DNA of 64,000 bases from Azospirillum doebereinerae (GCF_003989665.1 NZ_RZIJ01000010.1:1-64000), one strand, 5' to 3'; positions 31,299 to 41,278 are shown, counted from the first letter of the stretch. The notes: a model not told the origin generated them from the sequence alone. Made by a program: numbers and translations.

Positions 31299-32021
31299 AT
31301 GTCCGTATCGATGGTAAGTTCATCGGTTTCCAGCCAGACCCTTCAGCGCCCGCAAGGGCCTGGAAAGGAAATCCGGCAGGGAATCGACACTCTGAAAAAG
31401 GCGGTCGAGTCCGGCGACTTGACCTCGGTCCAGTCGGCCTATGATTCCCTGTCCAAGCTGCAAGCCGACAAGCAGGGCAGCAGCGGCACGTCCGGCACCT
31501 CGTCCGCCGGCAGCGACGCCAAGGACCCGTTGTCCAAGCTGCTGACCAGCGTCGGCGAGGCGCTGAAGACCGGCGATGTCAGCGCGGTCCAGCAGGCGGT
31601 CGCTCAGAACGTCCCGCCCGGTGGCGGTGCCGGCGGTCGCGGCGGTGGACCGGGCGGTGCCGGCGGCCCCCCTCCAGGTGGTGGTGGCGGTCCGCCTCCG
31701 GGAGGTGGCGGCGAGGTCGGCAGCGCGGTGGGCAGCCTTGCCCAGTCGCTTCAGTCGGGCGATGTGTCGGGTGCCCAGGATTCGCTGACTTCGCTGACCA
31801 AACTGCTGACCGCGTCGAGCGACGACGAAGACGAGGATGATTCGTCGTCCACAAGCTCCACCACTTCGGCCAGTTCGTCGTCGAATTCCTTCCTCGACAA
31901 GCTGAAGAGCAGCCTCGGCGACATCGGCAGCGCCCTGCAATCGGGCGACGTGTCGAGCGCGCAAAAGCTGTTCGCCAGCGTGGCGACGCGCGGTTCCCAG
32001 GGTGTGAACGTTCTGGCGTGA
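31299..32021 (+). CDS. Low-complexity protein with repeated SGD(V/L)xxxQ helical motif
   Basis: 240 residues, not a named family that I can place. Four copies of a roughly 30-residue unit are seen: DTLKKAVESGDLTSVQSAYDSL, VGEALKTGDVSAVQQAV, LAQSLQSGDVSGAQDSLTSL and IGSALQSGDVSSAQKLFASV. They are separated by flexible linkers: SSGTSGTSSAGS, a Gly/Pro run at about 107-140, and an acidic/Ser run DDEDEDDSSSTSSTTSASSSS. Motifs of the type SGDLxxAQxAYxxL recur in many proteobacterial proteins of unknown role. There is no signal peptide. The ATG has GGAGAG 6 nt upstream, and an AT-rich palindrome precedes the gene. Confidence 0.75.
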   Translation: MSVSMVSSSVSSQTLQRPQGPGKEIRQGIDTLKKAVESGDLTSVQSAYDSLSKLQADKQGSSGTSGTSSAGSDAKDPLSKLLTSVGEALKTGDVSAVQQAVAQNVPPGGGAGGRGGGPGGAGGPPPGGGGGPPPGGGGEVGSAVGSLAQSLQSGDVSGAQDSLTSLTKLLTASSDDEDEDDSSSTSSTTSASSSSNSFLDKLKSSLGDIGSALQSGDVSSAQKLFASVATRGSQGVNVLA

Positions 32022-32154
32022 TCCGCCCCCCGACCGAGTTCCGCGCCCGATGGGGAGAAGAGCCCCCGTCGGACGCGGAAATCACCTTGCTTATGAGACG
32101 TCGGTTGGCGTCTTACCTTACGAACCATGCCCCCGCGTTGGCACCCGGCATCGT

Positions 32155-33363
32155 TCAGCTGAAAATAAAGTCCGTGGAGGACAACCCCCCGGTTACGCCG
32201 CTCAACGTGATCGCCGCGTAGGAAAAGCGGGAATTGTTGGACGGGCTGACATACACCACCGCTTGGCTGGCACCGTAATCGACCCGCACTTCGGTTCCGG
32301 CGTTGTTCGTGAAGGTTCCGGTGTCGAGGAATCGCCCTCCAAGCGCTCCGGCGATGGCCGACAGGTTGATCTTGTCCGTTCCGACCTGGAAGTCCGTGAT
32401 CACGTCGCCCGCCATCTCGGTCGTGTTGGCGAAGACGAAGGTGTCGGCTCCCAGATCGCCGGCCATGAGATCCGCCCCGACCCCACCGATGATGGTGTCG
32501 TTCCCGAGCCCACCGGAGAGCGTGTCGTTCCCGGAACCGCCCGAGATGGAGTCGTTCCCGGCGCCGCCGGTCAGGGCATCGGCACCGACACCGCCCCACA
32601 ATGTATCATTGCCAGCCCCGCCGATCAGGGCGTCATTGCCGGCCGCGCCGAGCAGATTAAATCCTCTGGTTGCCGACGACGCATCGATCGCGCGCCCGAT
32701 GTAGGTCGCGTAGCGGCCACCCGACATGCCCCACAGCGCGAAGTGCTCCTCGCCGGTGCTGAACTGTCCGGCTTGGACAGCCCGCGCCACGTCCGGATAG
32801 CGCTGGAGATAGTCGGTGTCGTTGAAGGCGTCGCCGCTGGCCTTGCGCCCCTCGGCACGGCCAAACGCGTTGTAGTGTGCCAGCCCCGAAGGAAGGGTAC
32901 CCGCGAAGACGGCGGCGGCAACGTCGGGGTTCTTCGCCAGATAACCACTCTCGCTGAACGCCGAAGCGGAGGGGGAGCGGCCCTCGAAATTCCCATACAG
33001 CAGGTAATGCTGCTGAAGCCCCGGCGAAGTGGTGGTCGTCGCCGCCACGTCCGGATTCTCGGCCTTGTAGTAGTTCGCGTCGAAGCTGCTGTAGGGCGAT
33101 GCCAACCGGCCTTCCGCCTGCCCCGATGCGACGTAATGCGCAAAGCCGTTGGCGTAGGTCCCGGCACGCACCGCCGCCGCAACGTCCGGGTTCGCCGCCA
33201 GATAGCTCACCTCGTTGTAGCTGAGCGTGTCGCTGCCCCATCGGCCTTCCGAAGCACCGCTCGCCTGATAATGGGCGAAACCGCTGGAATAGACGCCAGC
33301 GCGGACGGCCGCGGCCACGTCCGGATACATGGCCAGATAAAATGCCTCGCTAAACGCAGCCAT
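32155..33363 (-). CDS. RTX-type calcium-binding protein with N-terminal PDVA repeats
   Basis: 402 residues. The N-terminal half (1-215) has five repeats of about 42 residues with the pattern YLxxNPDVAAAVxAGxxxxGxxHYxxxGxxEGR. Residues about 230-300 hold nonapeptide RTX repeats (GGAGNDTLWGGVGADALTGG and others) that bind calcium in a beta-roll. The C-terminal part (GADTFVFANTTEMAGDVITDFQVGTDKINLSAI) is the usual end of RTX proteins and should contain the type I secretion signal. It is therefore probably exported to the cell surface or medium; no catalytic domain is visible. No type I secretion genes are nearby. AGGGGAG precedes the ATG. The region just upstream is much less GC-rich. Confidence 0.88.
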   Translation of the reverse strand: MAAFSEAFYLAMYPDVAAAVRAGVYSSGFAHYQASGASEGRWGSDTLSYNEVSYLAANPDVAAAVRAGTYANGFAHYVASGQAEGRLASPYSSFDANYYKAENPDVAATTTTSPGLQQHYLLYGNFEGRSPSASAFSESGYLAKNPDVAAAVFAGTLPSGLAHYNAFGRAEGRKASGDAFNDTDYLQRYPDVARAVQAGQFSTGEEHFALWGMSGGRYATYIGRAIDASSATRGFNLLGAAGNDALIGGAGNDTLWGGVGADALTGGAGNDSISGGSGNDTLSGGLGNDTIIGGVGADLMAGDLGADTFVFANTTEMAGDVITDFQVGTDKINLSAIAGALGGRFLDTGTFTNNAGTEVRVDYGASQAVVYVSPSNNSRFSYAAITLSGVTGGLSSTDFIFS

Positions 33364-33935
33364 TCTTCTCCCCTTTGCATATTCCTATATGCATCCTCCA
33401 GTCGGGATGCAACCCAGGAACTTTTCGCTACCATGTAAGGTTTGTCTCTAAGCCAAAAGCCATGGTCCGCTTGCGGGTTTCGAGACGGCAAGGGGAACGC
33501 TTACAGGGCAAAAGCGGGAAAGAAGATCAGGCATTCATAATGATGCTTGAAGTTGCAAAAATTAGAAATATGAAAACTATTTCTCGGTATTTTTTGGATT
33601 TTAATGACGCGCAAAAAGTCCCTCTCCTGCATAGGCAGGGGAAGGCGTTTCAGTCCATTGAAAAAACTATGACGTTTGGCTAGTCGGGAAAAAATACCAT
33701 TCAGAGAGTTTGGCGACGTTCCCAGAACACCGCCCCCTCCCGCTCATTGCGCCAGCCAGATGCGGCCCCGACGCTTTCCGAACGGAATCAATGGATAAGC
33801 CCGCACTTCCCTTTTTCGGGCCAAGAGCCTCACAGGATGGGAGGCGTCCTCCGAGTCTCGAGAACGCCCACACATGCCGGGTCGGGATCAGGGAAGAGAG
33901 TTCCTCTTCGCCTCATGCCCCCAAGAAGATAGACA
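33364..33935. other. Intergenic region with an AT-richer stretch
   Basis: 572 nt between the divergently placed 5' end of the RTX gene and the 3' end of glnD. The part around 33500-33710 is much poorer in GC than any other part of the window. Short frames (for example 33375-33683 and 33710-33967) have no family resemblance or good ribosome-binding sites and I do not call them. The RTX promoter must lie here; I see no clear terminator for glnD. Confidence 0.5.
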
Positions 33936-36779
33936 TCACTCCGCAGCCTTGCTGCGCGTCCGCTTGACCGGCGCCGGGACCGGCACGTCGCCGGCGGGAT
34001 CGGCCAGCGCGTGCAACAGGCGTTCCCTGACCTTCGCCAGCTTCGCCTCGTGGCTGACCTTCAGGCCGAAGACGTCCTTCACATAGAACACGTCGATCGC
34101 CTTCTCGCCGAAGGTCGAGATCTTCGCCGACGAGATCTGGAGCGTCAGGTTCGACAGCGCGCGCGTCAGGTCGTAGAGCAGCCCCGGCCGGTCGCGCCCG
34201 TTGACCTCGATCACCGTGTGGGTGGTGGACGCGTTGTTGTCGATCAACACGCGCGGCGGCACATGGAAGACCCGTGTGCGGCTGGAATGCGGGGTCTTGC
34301 GCGTCGCCAGCTCCTGCAACGGCTTCAGTTGGCCGGACAGCACCTTTTCGATCATCACCGACAGCTTGGCGAGCTTGTCGCTGCTCTCGAAGGCCCCGCC
34401 GCCCGACGCGTCCTGCACCGAGAAGACGTCCAGCGCCATGCCGTTGGTCATGGTGAAGATGCGCGCGTCCACGATATCCGCCCCCGACGCGGCGAAGGCG
34501 CCGGCCAGACGGGAGAACAGCCCGTGATGGTCGCTGGCGTAGATCGTCACTTCGGTGACCGCGCGGCCCCGGTCGATGCGGGTCTCCACGGTCAACTCGC
34601 GCCCGTCGCGCTCGGCCCCGCGCACGACGCGGGCGTGGTGGGCCAGCGTCCCGGCGTCGAAGGCCAGCCAATAGGCCGGGTAACCCAGCGTCTTGTGATG
34701 CTCGAAGGCCGCGTCGTCAAAATCGGTCAGCTCGGCCCGCAGCGCGGCCTGGGCGGACTGGATGCGCCGCCCGCGCCCCTCCACCGTCATGCCGCCGGAC
34801 ATCAGCTCCTCGGACCGGTTGTACAGCTCGCGCAGCAGCGTGGCCTTCCAGTTGTTCCAGCGCTGCGGCCCGACCGCGCGGATGTCGGCCACCGTCAGCA
34901 CCAGCAGCAGCCGCAGCCGCTCGGGCGACTGGACCAGCGCCACGAAGTCGCGGACGGTCTTCTCGTCCTCCAGGTCGCGCTTGAAGGCGGTGTAGGACAT
35001 GGCGAGGTGCCAGCGCACCAGCCACGCCACCGTCTCCGTCTCCTCCGCCGTCAGCCCCAGCCGGGGGCAGAGCTTCTCCGCCACCCGCGCGCCCAGCACC
35101 GAATGGTCGCCGCCGCGCCCTTTGGCGATGTCGTGCAGCAGCACCGCGACGTAGAGCGCGCGCTTGGACACGACCTTGTGGATCACCTCCGAGGACAGCG
35201 GCAGGTCGTCGGTCAGCTCCCCGGCGGCGATCTTGTGCAGGATGCCCAGCGCGAACAGGGTGTGCTCGTCCACCGTGTAGACGTGGTACATGTCGTACTG
35301 CATCTGCGCCACCACCCGGCCGAAGTCGGGAATGAAGCGGGCCATCACCCCGGCCTCGTTCATGCGGCGCAGGGTGATTTCCGGATCCTTCGGCCCGGTC
35401 AGGATGTCGAGGAACAGCCGGTTGGCTTCCGGATCGGTGCGCAGCTTCGGCCCGATCCCGGTCAGCGAGCGGGTGATGGAGCGTAGCGCGTTCGGGTGGA
35501 TGTCGATGTCGTTGATCTGGGCGGTGTGGAACAGCCGGATCATGTCGATCGGCTTTTCCTTGAACTGGCGCTCGTCGCGCGCGTTCAGCCGCTCGCCGTC
35601 GACGATGAAGCCGTCCACGTCCTTGCGCCGGGCGACCGAGGCCAGCCGCAGCAGGTTGAACTTGGGCGGACGCTTCGATTCCGCTTCCAGCGCCGCGCAG
35701 AAGATGCGCGTGAGGTCGCCGACGTCCTTGGCGACCAGGAAGTAATGCTTCATGAAGCGTTCGACGCCCTTGGTCCCGGCGTGCTCGGTGTAGCCCATGC
35801 GCGCGCCGATCGAGGTCTGCACGTCGAAGGTCAGCCGGTCTTCCAGACGGCCCGCGAGGTAATGCAGGTGGCAGCGCGCCGTCCACAGGAAGTTCTGCGC
35901 CTTGGCGAAGCGCTGCGCCTCCTCCGGCATCAGCACCTTCTTGCCGACCAGCTCGTCCACCCCCTCGACCCGGTACAGGTACTTGGCGATCCAGAACAAG
36001 GTCTGGAGATCGCGCAAGCCCCCCTTGCCGTCCTTCAGGTTTGGTTCCAGCACGTAGCGGCTGTCGCCCATCTTCAGGTGGCGGTTGTCGCGCTCGGCCA
36101 GCTTGGCCTCGACGAATTCGGGGCCGGTGCCGGCGACGACCTCCTTGTCGTAGCGCTTGCGCAGCTCGGCGAACAGCTTGCCCGGTCCCCAGAGATAGCG
36201 GGATTCCAGGATCCCGGTGCGGATGGTGACGTCGGCCTTGGACTGGCGGATGCATTCGTCCACGCTGCGCACCGCGTGGCCCACCTTCAGCCCCAGATCC
36301 CACAGGATGTAGAGCATGTACTCCACCACCTGCTCGACGCGGGGGGTCCGCTTGTAGGGCAGCAGGAACAGCAGGTCGATGTCGGAGAAGGGCGCCAGCT
36401 CGCCGCGGCCGTAGCCGCCGGTCGCCGCCACGTCGAACACCTCGCCGGAGGTCGGGTTGGCGGTGGGGAAGATGTGCAGTACGGTGAAGTCGGCCAGCGC
36501 ACCGATCAGCCGGTCGGCGAGGTAGCAATTCTCGCGCACGCACTCCTCGCCCGACCCGCCGGCCTCGAAGCGCTTGCGCACCTCCTCGCGTCCGTCGGCC
36601 AGCGCCTTGCGCAGGCAGGCGAGCAGCGCGGGGCGCATCTTGTCGCCGGTGCCGAGTTCGGCCACCAGCGCTTCCAGCTCTCCCGCCAGCTTGCGGCGCG
36701 AGATGATCGCGCGCTTGTTGGGGATCGTGGACGGCTGGGCGGGGGACGGCGGCGGGGCCGCGCTGCGTGCGGAGAGCAT
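33936..36779 (-). CDS. glnD: Bifunctional PII uridylyltransferase/uridylyl-removing enzyme
   Basis: 947 residues. It adds UMP to PII proteins when glutamine is low and removes it when glutamine is high, setting nitrogen assimilation and, in diazotrophs, nitrogen fixation control. Nucleotidyltransferase motif GGYGRGELAPFSDIDLLFL near 118-136, with the metal-binding Asp pair; HD domain with VLLHDIAKGRGGDHS near 545 for UMP removal; two C-terminal ACT domains (about 735-810 and 845-925, the latter with ARPGLLYDLTRALSNL-like GRDRPGLLYDLTRAL) that sense glutamine. The length is normal. mutS lies 1.8 kb away, a neighbourhood that I recall from other alphaproteobacteria. Confidence 0.96.
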   Translation of the reverse strand: MLSARSAAPPPSPAQPSTIPNKRAIISRRKLAGELEALVAELGTGDKMRPALLACLRKALADGREEVRKRFEAGGSGEECVRENCYLADRLIGALADFTVLHIFPTANPTSGEVFDVAATGGYGRGELAPFSDIDLLFLLPYKRTPRVEQVVEYMLYILWDLGLKVGHAVRSVDECIRQSKADVTIRTGILESRYLWGPGKLFAELRKRYDKEVVAGTGPEFVEAKLAERDNRHLKMGDSRYVLEPNLKDGKGGLRDLQTLFWIAKYLYRVEGVDELVGKKVLMPEEAQRFAKAQNFLWTARCHLHYLAGRLEDRLTFDVQTSIGARMGYTEHAGTKGVERFMKHYFLVAKDVGDLTRIFCAALEAESKRPPKFNLLRLASVARRKDVDGFIVDGERLNARDERQFKEKPIDMIRLFHTAQINDIDIHPNALRSITRSLTGIGPKLRTDPEANRLFLDILTGPKDPEITLRRMNEAGVMARFIPDFGRVVAQMQYDMYHVYTVDEHTLFALGILHKIAAGELTDDLPLSSEVIHKVVSKRALYVAVLLHDIAKGRGGDHSVLGARVAEKLCPRLGLTAEETETVAWLVRWHLAMSYTAFKRDLEDEKTVRDFVALVQSPERLRLLLVLTVADIRAVGPQRWNNWKATLLRELYNRSEELMSGGMTVEGRGRRIQSAQAALRAELTDFDDAAFEHHKTLGYPAYWLAFDAGTLAHHARVVRGAERDGRELTVETRIDRGRAVTEVTIYASDHHGLFSRLAGAFAASGADIVDARIFTMTNGMALDVFSVQDASGGGAFESSDKLAKLSVMIEKVLSGQLKPLQELATRKTPHSSRTRVFHVPPRVLIDNNASTTHTVIEVNGRDRPGLLYDLTRALSNLTLQISSAKISTFGEKAIDVFYVKDVFGLKVSHEAKLAKVRERLLHALADPAGDVPVPAPVKRTRSKAAE

Positions 36780-36933
36780 CGGTGAAGAACGACCTCTAAG
36801 GACTTCCGCTGTCCGGCTGGACAGACCGTTTGAACTATAACGGTAAACCGCCGCCTTGGCACGCGCCGTCGCCCTCCGGATCGTCCCGGAGGGCTGTGAT
36901 CGCCGTCACTGCGCGCGGCCCGCCCGAACGGCG

Positions 36934-37293
36934 ATGCTTCCGCTCGACGATCTTGCGACGGGGGACGGGGGCATGGAGGGGACGGCGGAGATGGCGCGGC
37001 GGGAATTGGCGGCGTTCGGCGACCTGCTGTTCCAGGCCGAGCGGGACGTGGGGCGGTTCTCCCCCGCCGCCCTGATGGTGCGCCTGCTGCGCGTCGCGGC
37101 CCTGTTCCCCCAGGCGGTGGACGACACGCTGATGTGGCAGGTCACCGATCTGGTGGCCGGGCGCGAGGTCGGGGATCGCTTCAAGCTGGTGGTCATCCGC
37201 ATGGGCTGGGCCTCCCTGGTCCAGGCGGAGTTCAAGGCACGCGGCCTGCGCGTCGTCGGCCAGGACACCGAGCTTCGCGCGAAGGCCGCGTGA
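36934..37293 (+). CDS. Hypothetical protein
   Basis: About 119 residues if started at ATG 36934; an ATG at 36973 (MEGTAEMARREL) would give 106. No family recognised. The sequence looks like a small soluble alpha/beta protein (FGDLLFQAERDVGRFSPAALMVRLLRVAALFPQAVDD, then RFKLVVIRMGWASLVQAEFKARGLRVVG), with no cysteine or signal peptide. It is divergent from glnD (154 nt gap). Amino acid composition is normal for a coding frame, unlike overlapping alternatives. Confidence 0.55.
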   Translation: MLPLDDLATGDGGMEGTAEMARRELAAFGDLLFQAERDVGRFSPAALMVRLLRVAALFPQAVDDTLMWQVTDLVAGREVGDRFKLVVIRMGWASLVQAEFKARGLRVVGQDTELRAKAA

Positions 37294-37438
37294 TGGAACA
37301 ACTTTGCCGGGTAGTTTATGCCGCCCGGCAAGAACGATCCGGCATCACATTCCATCCAACGCCTTGATGCAAAACACCGCAACGCTAGCATGAAACTTGC
37401 TCTGCCGTTTTCCGCCTCATCGGCCAAGGAAAACAGCG

Positions 37439-37762
37439 ATGCAAATCTCCGGCTATCTCGCCAGCGTCTACGGGCAGTTCCGTTCCAGCGGGATCTCCTC
37501 CGTGCAAGGCCGCCTCGACACGTCCCTGGAGGACACGAGCAAGGTCAGCGCCGCAGACGCCTTCATCAAGGAGGCGCAGAAGACCCCGGCCCAGCGCATC
37601 CGCGAGGAACTGCTCGCCCGCCACAAGCTGACCGAGGACGGCCTCGCCACCATGGAGCCGGAACAGCGCAAAGCGATCGAGAAGGAGATCGCCGACGAGC
37701 TGAAGCGCCGGCTGACCGGCAAGGACGACCGGCGCGGGGCGGCGGTCGATCTGACCGCCTGA
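37439..37762 (+). CDS. Small conserved-looking hypothetical protein
   Basis: 107 residues. The N-terminal half is Ser/Gly-rich (MQISGYLASVYGQFRSSG); the C-terminal half is a charged helical region (TPAQRIREELLARHKLTEDGLATMEPEQRKAIEKEIADELKRRL). The latter resembles a C-terminal element I recall in small uncharacterised proteins across proteobacteria, but I cannot name a family. AAGGA lies 8 nt before ATG 37439, a good site. It ends 17 nt before the convergent stress-protein-like gene. Confidence 0.7.
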   Translation: MQISGYLASVYGQFRSSGISSVQGRLDTSLEDTSKVSAADAFIKEAQKTPAQRIREELLARHKLTEDGLATMEPEQRKAIEKEIADELKRRLTGKDDRRGAAVDLTA

Positions 37763-37779
37763 CCCATGGGTCGCTCCCC

Positions 37780-38289
37780 TTACGCCTCGCGCGTTGACAG
37801 ATGGACGTTGCCGCCGCCCTCGCGCTCCAGAATGGCCGTGGCGCGGTTCTCCGATTCGGCGTCGCCGACGGTCACCCACAGGATGACGCCGCCGGCCTCC
37901 AGCGCGCGGGAGAACTCGTCGGGCTTGGGATGGCTGGTCAGCTCGTCCAGGTAATCCTTGATCGCGACCCCGCCCAATCCCGCCGCCACCAGCGCCGCGA
38001 GCGCCGCCTCGATGGGGCCGCCGACGATGGCGATCAGCCCGGCGGTGGTCAGGGGAAAGGCGTATTTCAGCTCGCCCACCAGCCCGGTCAACGCCTCGTC
38101 CTTGGGCTTGGCCGCCTTGGGGTCGGCCGCCTCCAGCGAGGTGTGGCTGGCCAGCACCGACAAATCGGACCGGTCGAATCCGCCCTCCAGCAGCGCCGCG
38201 ACCGCGCGGTCGAAGGCGGCCCTGGTCGTGAAGAGGGCAACGACCTCCCGCACCTCGGGGGTGACGTTCTGTTCGGTCGCCTGCGTCAT
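37780..38289 (-). CDS. Possible stress-response protein (YflT-like N-terminus)
   Basis: 169 residues. VREVVALFTTRAAFDRAVAALLEGGFDRSDLSVLAS resembles the start of YflT/general-stress-protein-type domains. The middle is a Gly/Ala-rich hydrophobic hairpin (PLTTAGLIAIVGGPIEAALAALVAAGLGGVAIKDYL), and the end (GGVILWVTVGDAESENRATAILEREGG) looks like a ferredoxin-like strand-helix. The assignment is tentative. GGGAGAG lies 6 nt before ATG 38289, so the open frame to 38469 is not needed. It is divergent from mutS (244 nt gap). Confidence 0.65.
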   Translation of the reverse strand: MTQATEQNVTPEVREVVALFTTRAAFDRAVAALLEGGFDRSDLSVLASHTSLEAADPKAAKPKDEALTGLVGELKYAFPLTTAGLIAIVGGPIEAALAALVAAGLGGVAIKDYLDELTSHPKPDEFSRALEAGGVILWVTVGDAESENRATAILEREGGGNVHLSTREA

Positions 38290-38533
38290 GGTGGACTCTC
38301 CCGGTTGCCGGTGTTCGTTGGTGGCTGGCTCGTTGGTGGAAACCACCGGAAGCGCCGATGGTTCGTTTCTCCATTGAACGGCTCCCGTCGCGCGCCCGTC
38401 AATGGCGAGGGCGCCGCAGCACGGATCGTCGGTGCGCGTCCCATTGTCCCATCCGACGTATTCGGGCATGCGCCTCCCGTGCTAGGCTGCGCCCCTCCCC
38501 GCCCGACCGCTCCACTCAACGGTACGAATTCCC

Positions 38534-41242
38534 GTGTCCGACATCGCCGCTCCCGCCGCCGCCAATGCCATCGTCATTCCGCCCGACGCCACCCCGATGA
38601 TGGCGCAGTATCTGGAGATCAAGCGGGCGCATCCCGACTGCCTGCTGTTCTACCGGATGGGCGATTTCTACGAGATGTTCTTCCAGGACGCGGTCAACGC
38701 GGCGGCGGCCCTGGACATCGCCCTGACCAAGCGCGGCCAGCATCTGGGCGAGGACATCCCGATGTGCGGCGTTCCGGTCCACAGCCACGAGAACTACCTG
38801 CAGCGCCTGATCCGGCTGGGCTTCCGCGTCGCCATCTGCGAGCAGATGGAGGATCCGGCGGAGGCCAAGAAGCGCGGCGCCAAATCGGTGGTCAAGCGCG
38901 GCGTCATCCGCATCGTCACCCCCGGCACGCTGACCGAGGACAGCCTGCTCGACTCGCGCTCCTCCAACTGGCTGGCGGCCATCGCCGAGACGGCGGGCGG
39001 CATCGGGCTGGCCTGGCTGGAGATGTCGACCGGCGAACTGGTGGTGCAGCCGGTGGAGCGCGCCGGGCTGGGCGCCGCGCTCGGCCGGCTCGACCCGCAG
39101 GAGGTGCTGATCTCCGAGAAGCTCGGCCAGCAGCCCGACCTGTTCGAGCTGTGGGGGGAATGGAAATCTCGCCTGACGATCCAGCCGAACCCGCGATTCG
39201 ACAGCGAGAACGGCAAGCAGCGCCTGCTGGCGCTCTACGGGGTCGGCACGCTCGACGCCTTCGGCACCTTTACTCGCGCGGAGGTCGCGGCGGCCGGGGC
39301 GCTGGTCGGCTACGTCGAGCTGACGCAGAAAGGCCGCGTCCCCCGCCTGTCGCCGCCGCGCCGGGTCGGGCCGGGGGCGGTGATGGAGATCGACGCCTCG
39401 ACGCGCCGCAATTTGGAACTGACCCGCACCATGACCGGCGAGCGGCGCGGCAGCCTGCTCGCCACCATCGACCGCACGGTGACGGGTGCCGGCGCGCGGC
39501 TGCTCACCGCCCATCTATCGGCACCGCTGACCGACCCGGCCGCCATCGCCAAACGGCTCGACATGGTCGAATTCGCGCTGACCGAGGAGGCCCTGCGCGG
39601 CGAACTACGCGACACGCTGCGGCGCTGCCCCGACCTGGAGCGCGCGCTGTCGCGGCTGACTCTGGGGCGCGGCGGACCGCGCGACCTCGCCTCGATCCGC
39701 GACGGGCTGATCCAGTCCGGCACGGTGCGCCACCTGCTGGGCGGCTTGGGCACGCTGCCGGACGGGCTGGGCGTGGTGGACCGGCGGCTGGGCGAGCACA
39801 GCGAGCTGGTCGGCCAGTTGAGCCAAGCGCTGGCGCCGGAGCTGCCGCTGCTGGCCCGCGACGGCGGATTCATCGCGCCGGGCTATTCCTACGCGCTCGA
39901 CGAGCTGGTGACGCTGCGTGACGAGAGCCGGCGGCTGATCGCCGGGTTGCAGGCCAAATACGCCGGGATCGCCGGGGTGCCGGCGCTGAAGATCAAGCAC
40001 AACAACGTGCTGGGCTATCACATCGAGGTCACCGCGACCCACGCCGACAAGCTGATGTCGGGCGAGGCGCGCGAGGTCTTCATGCACCGCCAGACCATGG
40101 CGAACGCCGTGCGCTTCGGCACGGTGGAGCTGTCGGATCTGGAGCGCCGAATCTCGGAGGCCGCCGACAAGGCGCTGGCGGTGGAGCTGGACCTGTTCGC
40201 CGATCTGGTCGAGGAGGTGACCAGCCGCGCCGACGCCATCGCCCAGGCGGCCCACGCGCTGGCGGCGCTCGACGTGGCGACCTCGCTGGCCGAGTTGGCG
40301 GCGGAGCGGCGCTACTCCCGGCCGCTGGTGGACGGCTCGCTGGCCTTCGACATCCGGGGCGGCCGGCATCCGGTGGTGGAGGCGGTGCTGGACGCCGCCA
40401 ACGCCGGGGCCTTCGTCGCCAACGACTGCGATCTGGCGACCGAGAACCGGCTGTGGCTGCTGACCGGCCCGAACATGGCGGGCAAATCGACCTTCCTGCG
40501 GCAGAACGCGCTGATCGCGGTGCTGGCGCAGATGGGAAGCTACGTCCCGGCGAGCCACGCCCACATCGGCTCGGTGGACCGGCTCTACAGCCGCGTCGGC
40601 GCCGCCGACGATCTGGCCCGCGGCCGCTCCACCTTCATGGTGGAGATGGTGGAGACCGCCGCCATCCTGAACCAGTCGGGACCGCGCGCGCTGGTGATCC
40701 TCGACGAGATCGGGCGCGGCACGGCGACCTTCGACGGGCTGTCGATCGCCTGGGCCTGCGTGGAGAGCCTGCACGACGTGAACCGCTGCCGCGCGCTGTT
40801 CGCCACCCATTACCACGAACTGACCATGCTGGCGGCCAAGCTGCCGGCGCTGTCCTGCCACACCATGCGGATCAAGGAATGGCAGGGCGACGTGGTCTTC
40901 CTGCACGAGGTGACCTCGGGCTCGGCCGACCGCAGCTACGGCATCCACGTCGCCAAGCTGGCGGGCCTTCCCCCGGCCGTGGTCGGGCGTGCGGAAGCCG
41001 TGCTGAAGCTGCTGGAATCGGGCGACCAGAACGCGGCGATCCACCGGTTGGCCGAGGATCTGCCGCTGTTCAGCGCGGCGTTGAAACGGCCGCCGTCGGC
41101 TCCGGCCCATGTGGAAACCGCCCCGGTCCCGGCCGGTCCGTCGCCGGTGGAGGAGGCGCTGCTGGCCATCGACCCCGACACCCTGACCCCGCGCGCCGCG
41201 CTGGAGGAACTGTACCGGCTGCGCGGTCTTGTGAGGCGGTAG
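38534..41242 (+). CDS. mutS: DNA mismatch repair protein MutS
   Basis: 902 residues. It recognises base mismatches and small loops and starts repair with MutL. The N-terminal mismatch-binding motif [10 protein letters not shown] near 53-62 carries the intercalating Phe and the Glu; core and clamp domains follow. The ATPase has Walker [15 protein letters not shown] near 645, [22 protein letters not shown] (Walker B and signature) and FATHYHEL. The GTG start at 38534 lacks a strong ribosome-binding site, but the family N-terminus ([31 protein letters not shown]) begins soon after. Converges with the desaturase. Confidence 0.97.
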   Translation: MSDIAAPAAANAIVIPPDATPMMAQYLEIKRAHPDCLLFYRMGDFYEMFFQDAVNAAAALDIALTKRGQHLGEDIPMCGVPVHSHENYLQRLIRLGFRVAICEQMEDPAEAKKRGAKSVVKRGVIRIVTPGTLTEDSLLDSRSSNWLAAIAETAGGIGLAWLEMSTGELVVQPVERAGLGAALGRLDPQEVLISEKLGQQPDLFELWGEWKSRLTIQPNPRFDSENGKQRLLALYGVGTLDAFGTFTRAEVAAAGALVGYVELTQKGRVPRLSPPRRVGPGAVMEIDASTRRNLELTRTMTGERRGSLLATIDRTVTGAGARLLTAHLSAPLTDPAAIAKRLDMVEFALTEEALRGELRDTLRRCPDLERALSRLTLGRGGPRDLASIRDGLIQSGTVRHLLGGLGTLPDGLGVVDRRLGEHSELVGQLSQALAPELPLLARDGGFIAPGYSYALDELVTLRDESRRLIAGLQAKYAGIAGVPALKIKHNNVLGYHIEVTATHADKLMSGEAREVFMHRQTMANAVRFGTVELSDLERRISEAADKALAVELDLFADLVEEVTSRADAIAQAAHALAALDVATSLAELAAERRYSRPLVDGSLAFDIRGGRHPVVEAVLDAANAGAFVANDCDLATENRLWLLTGPNMAGKSTFLRQNALIAVLAQMGSYVPASHAHIGSVDRLYSRVGAADDLARGRSTFMVEMVETAAILNQSGPRALVILDEIGRGTATFDGLSIAWACVESLHDVNRCRALFATHYHELTMLAAKLPALSCHTMRIKEWQGDVVFLHEVTSGSADRSYGIHVAKLAGLPPAVVGRAEAVLKLLESGDQNAAIHRLAEDLPLFSAALKRPPSAPAHVETAPVPAGPSPVEEALLAIDPDTLTPRAALEELYRLRGLVRR

Positions 41243-41247
41243 AAATG

Positions 41248-41270
41248 CCCTCTCCCGCCCCGGGAGAGGG
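41248..41270. terminator. Bidirectional hairpin between mutS and the desaturase
   Basis: A perfect 10-bp stem (CCCTCTCCCG, 41248-41257, with CGGGAGAGGG, 41261-41270) and a 3-nt loop, between convergent stop codons. There is no T tract, so it may be a 3'-end stabiliser or a single REP-like unit rather than a simple intrinsic terminator. Its stem is almost the same as that at 16117-16138. Confidence 0.6.
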
Positions 41271-41278
41271 AACAACAC

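Noticed and set aside
32225..33363. CRISPR-like periodicity in the repeat-protein region
   Set aside because: The periodic signal is explained by PDVA and RTX coding repeats that differ at the DNA level; there are no uniform repeats with unique spacers, and no cas genes.
33375..33683. 102-codon frame in the AT-richer gap
   Set aside because: No ribosome-binding site, no family likeness and unusual composition; too weak to call.
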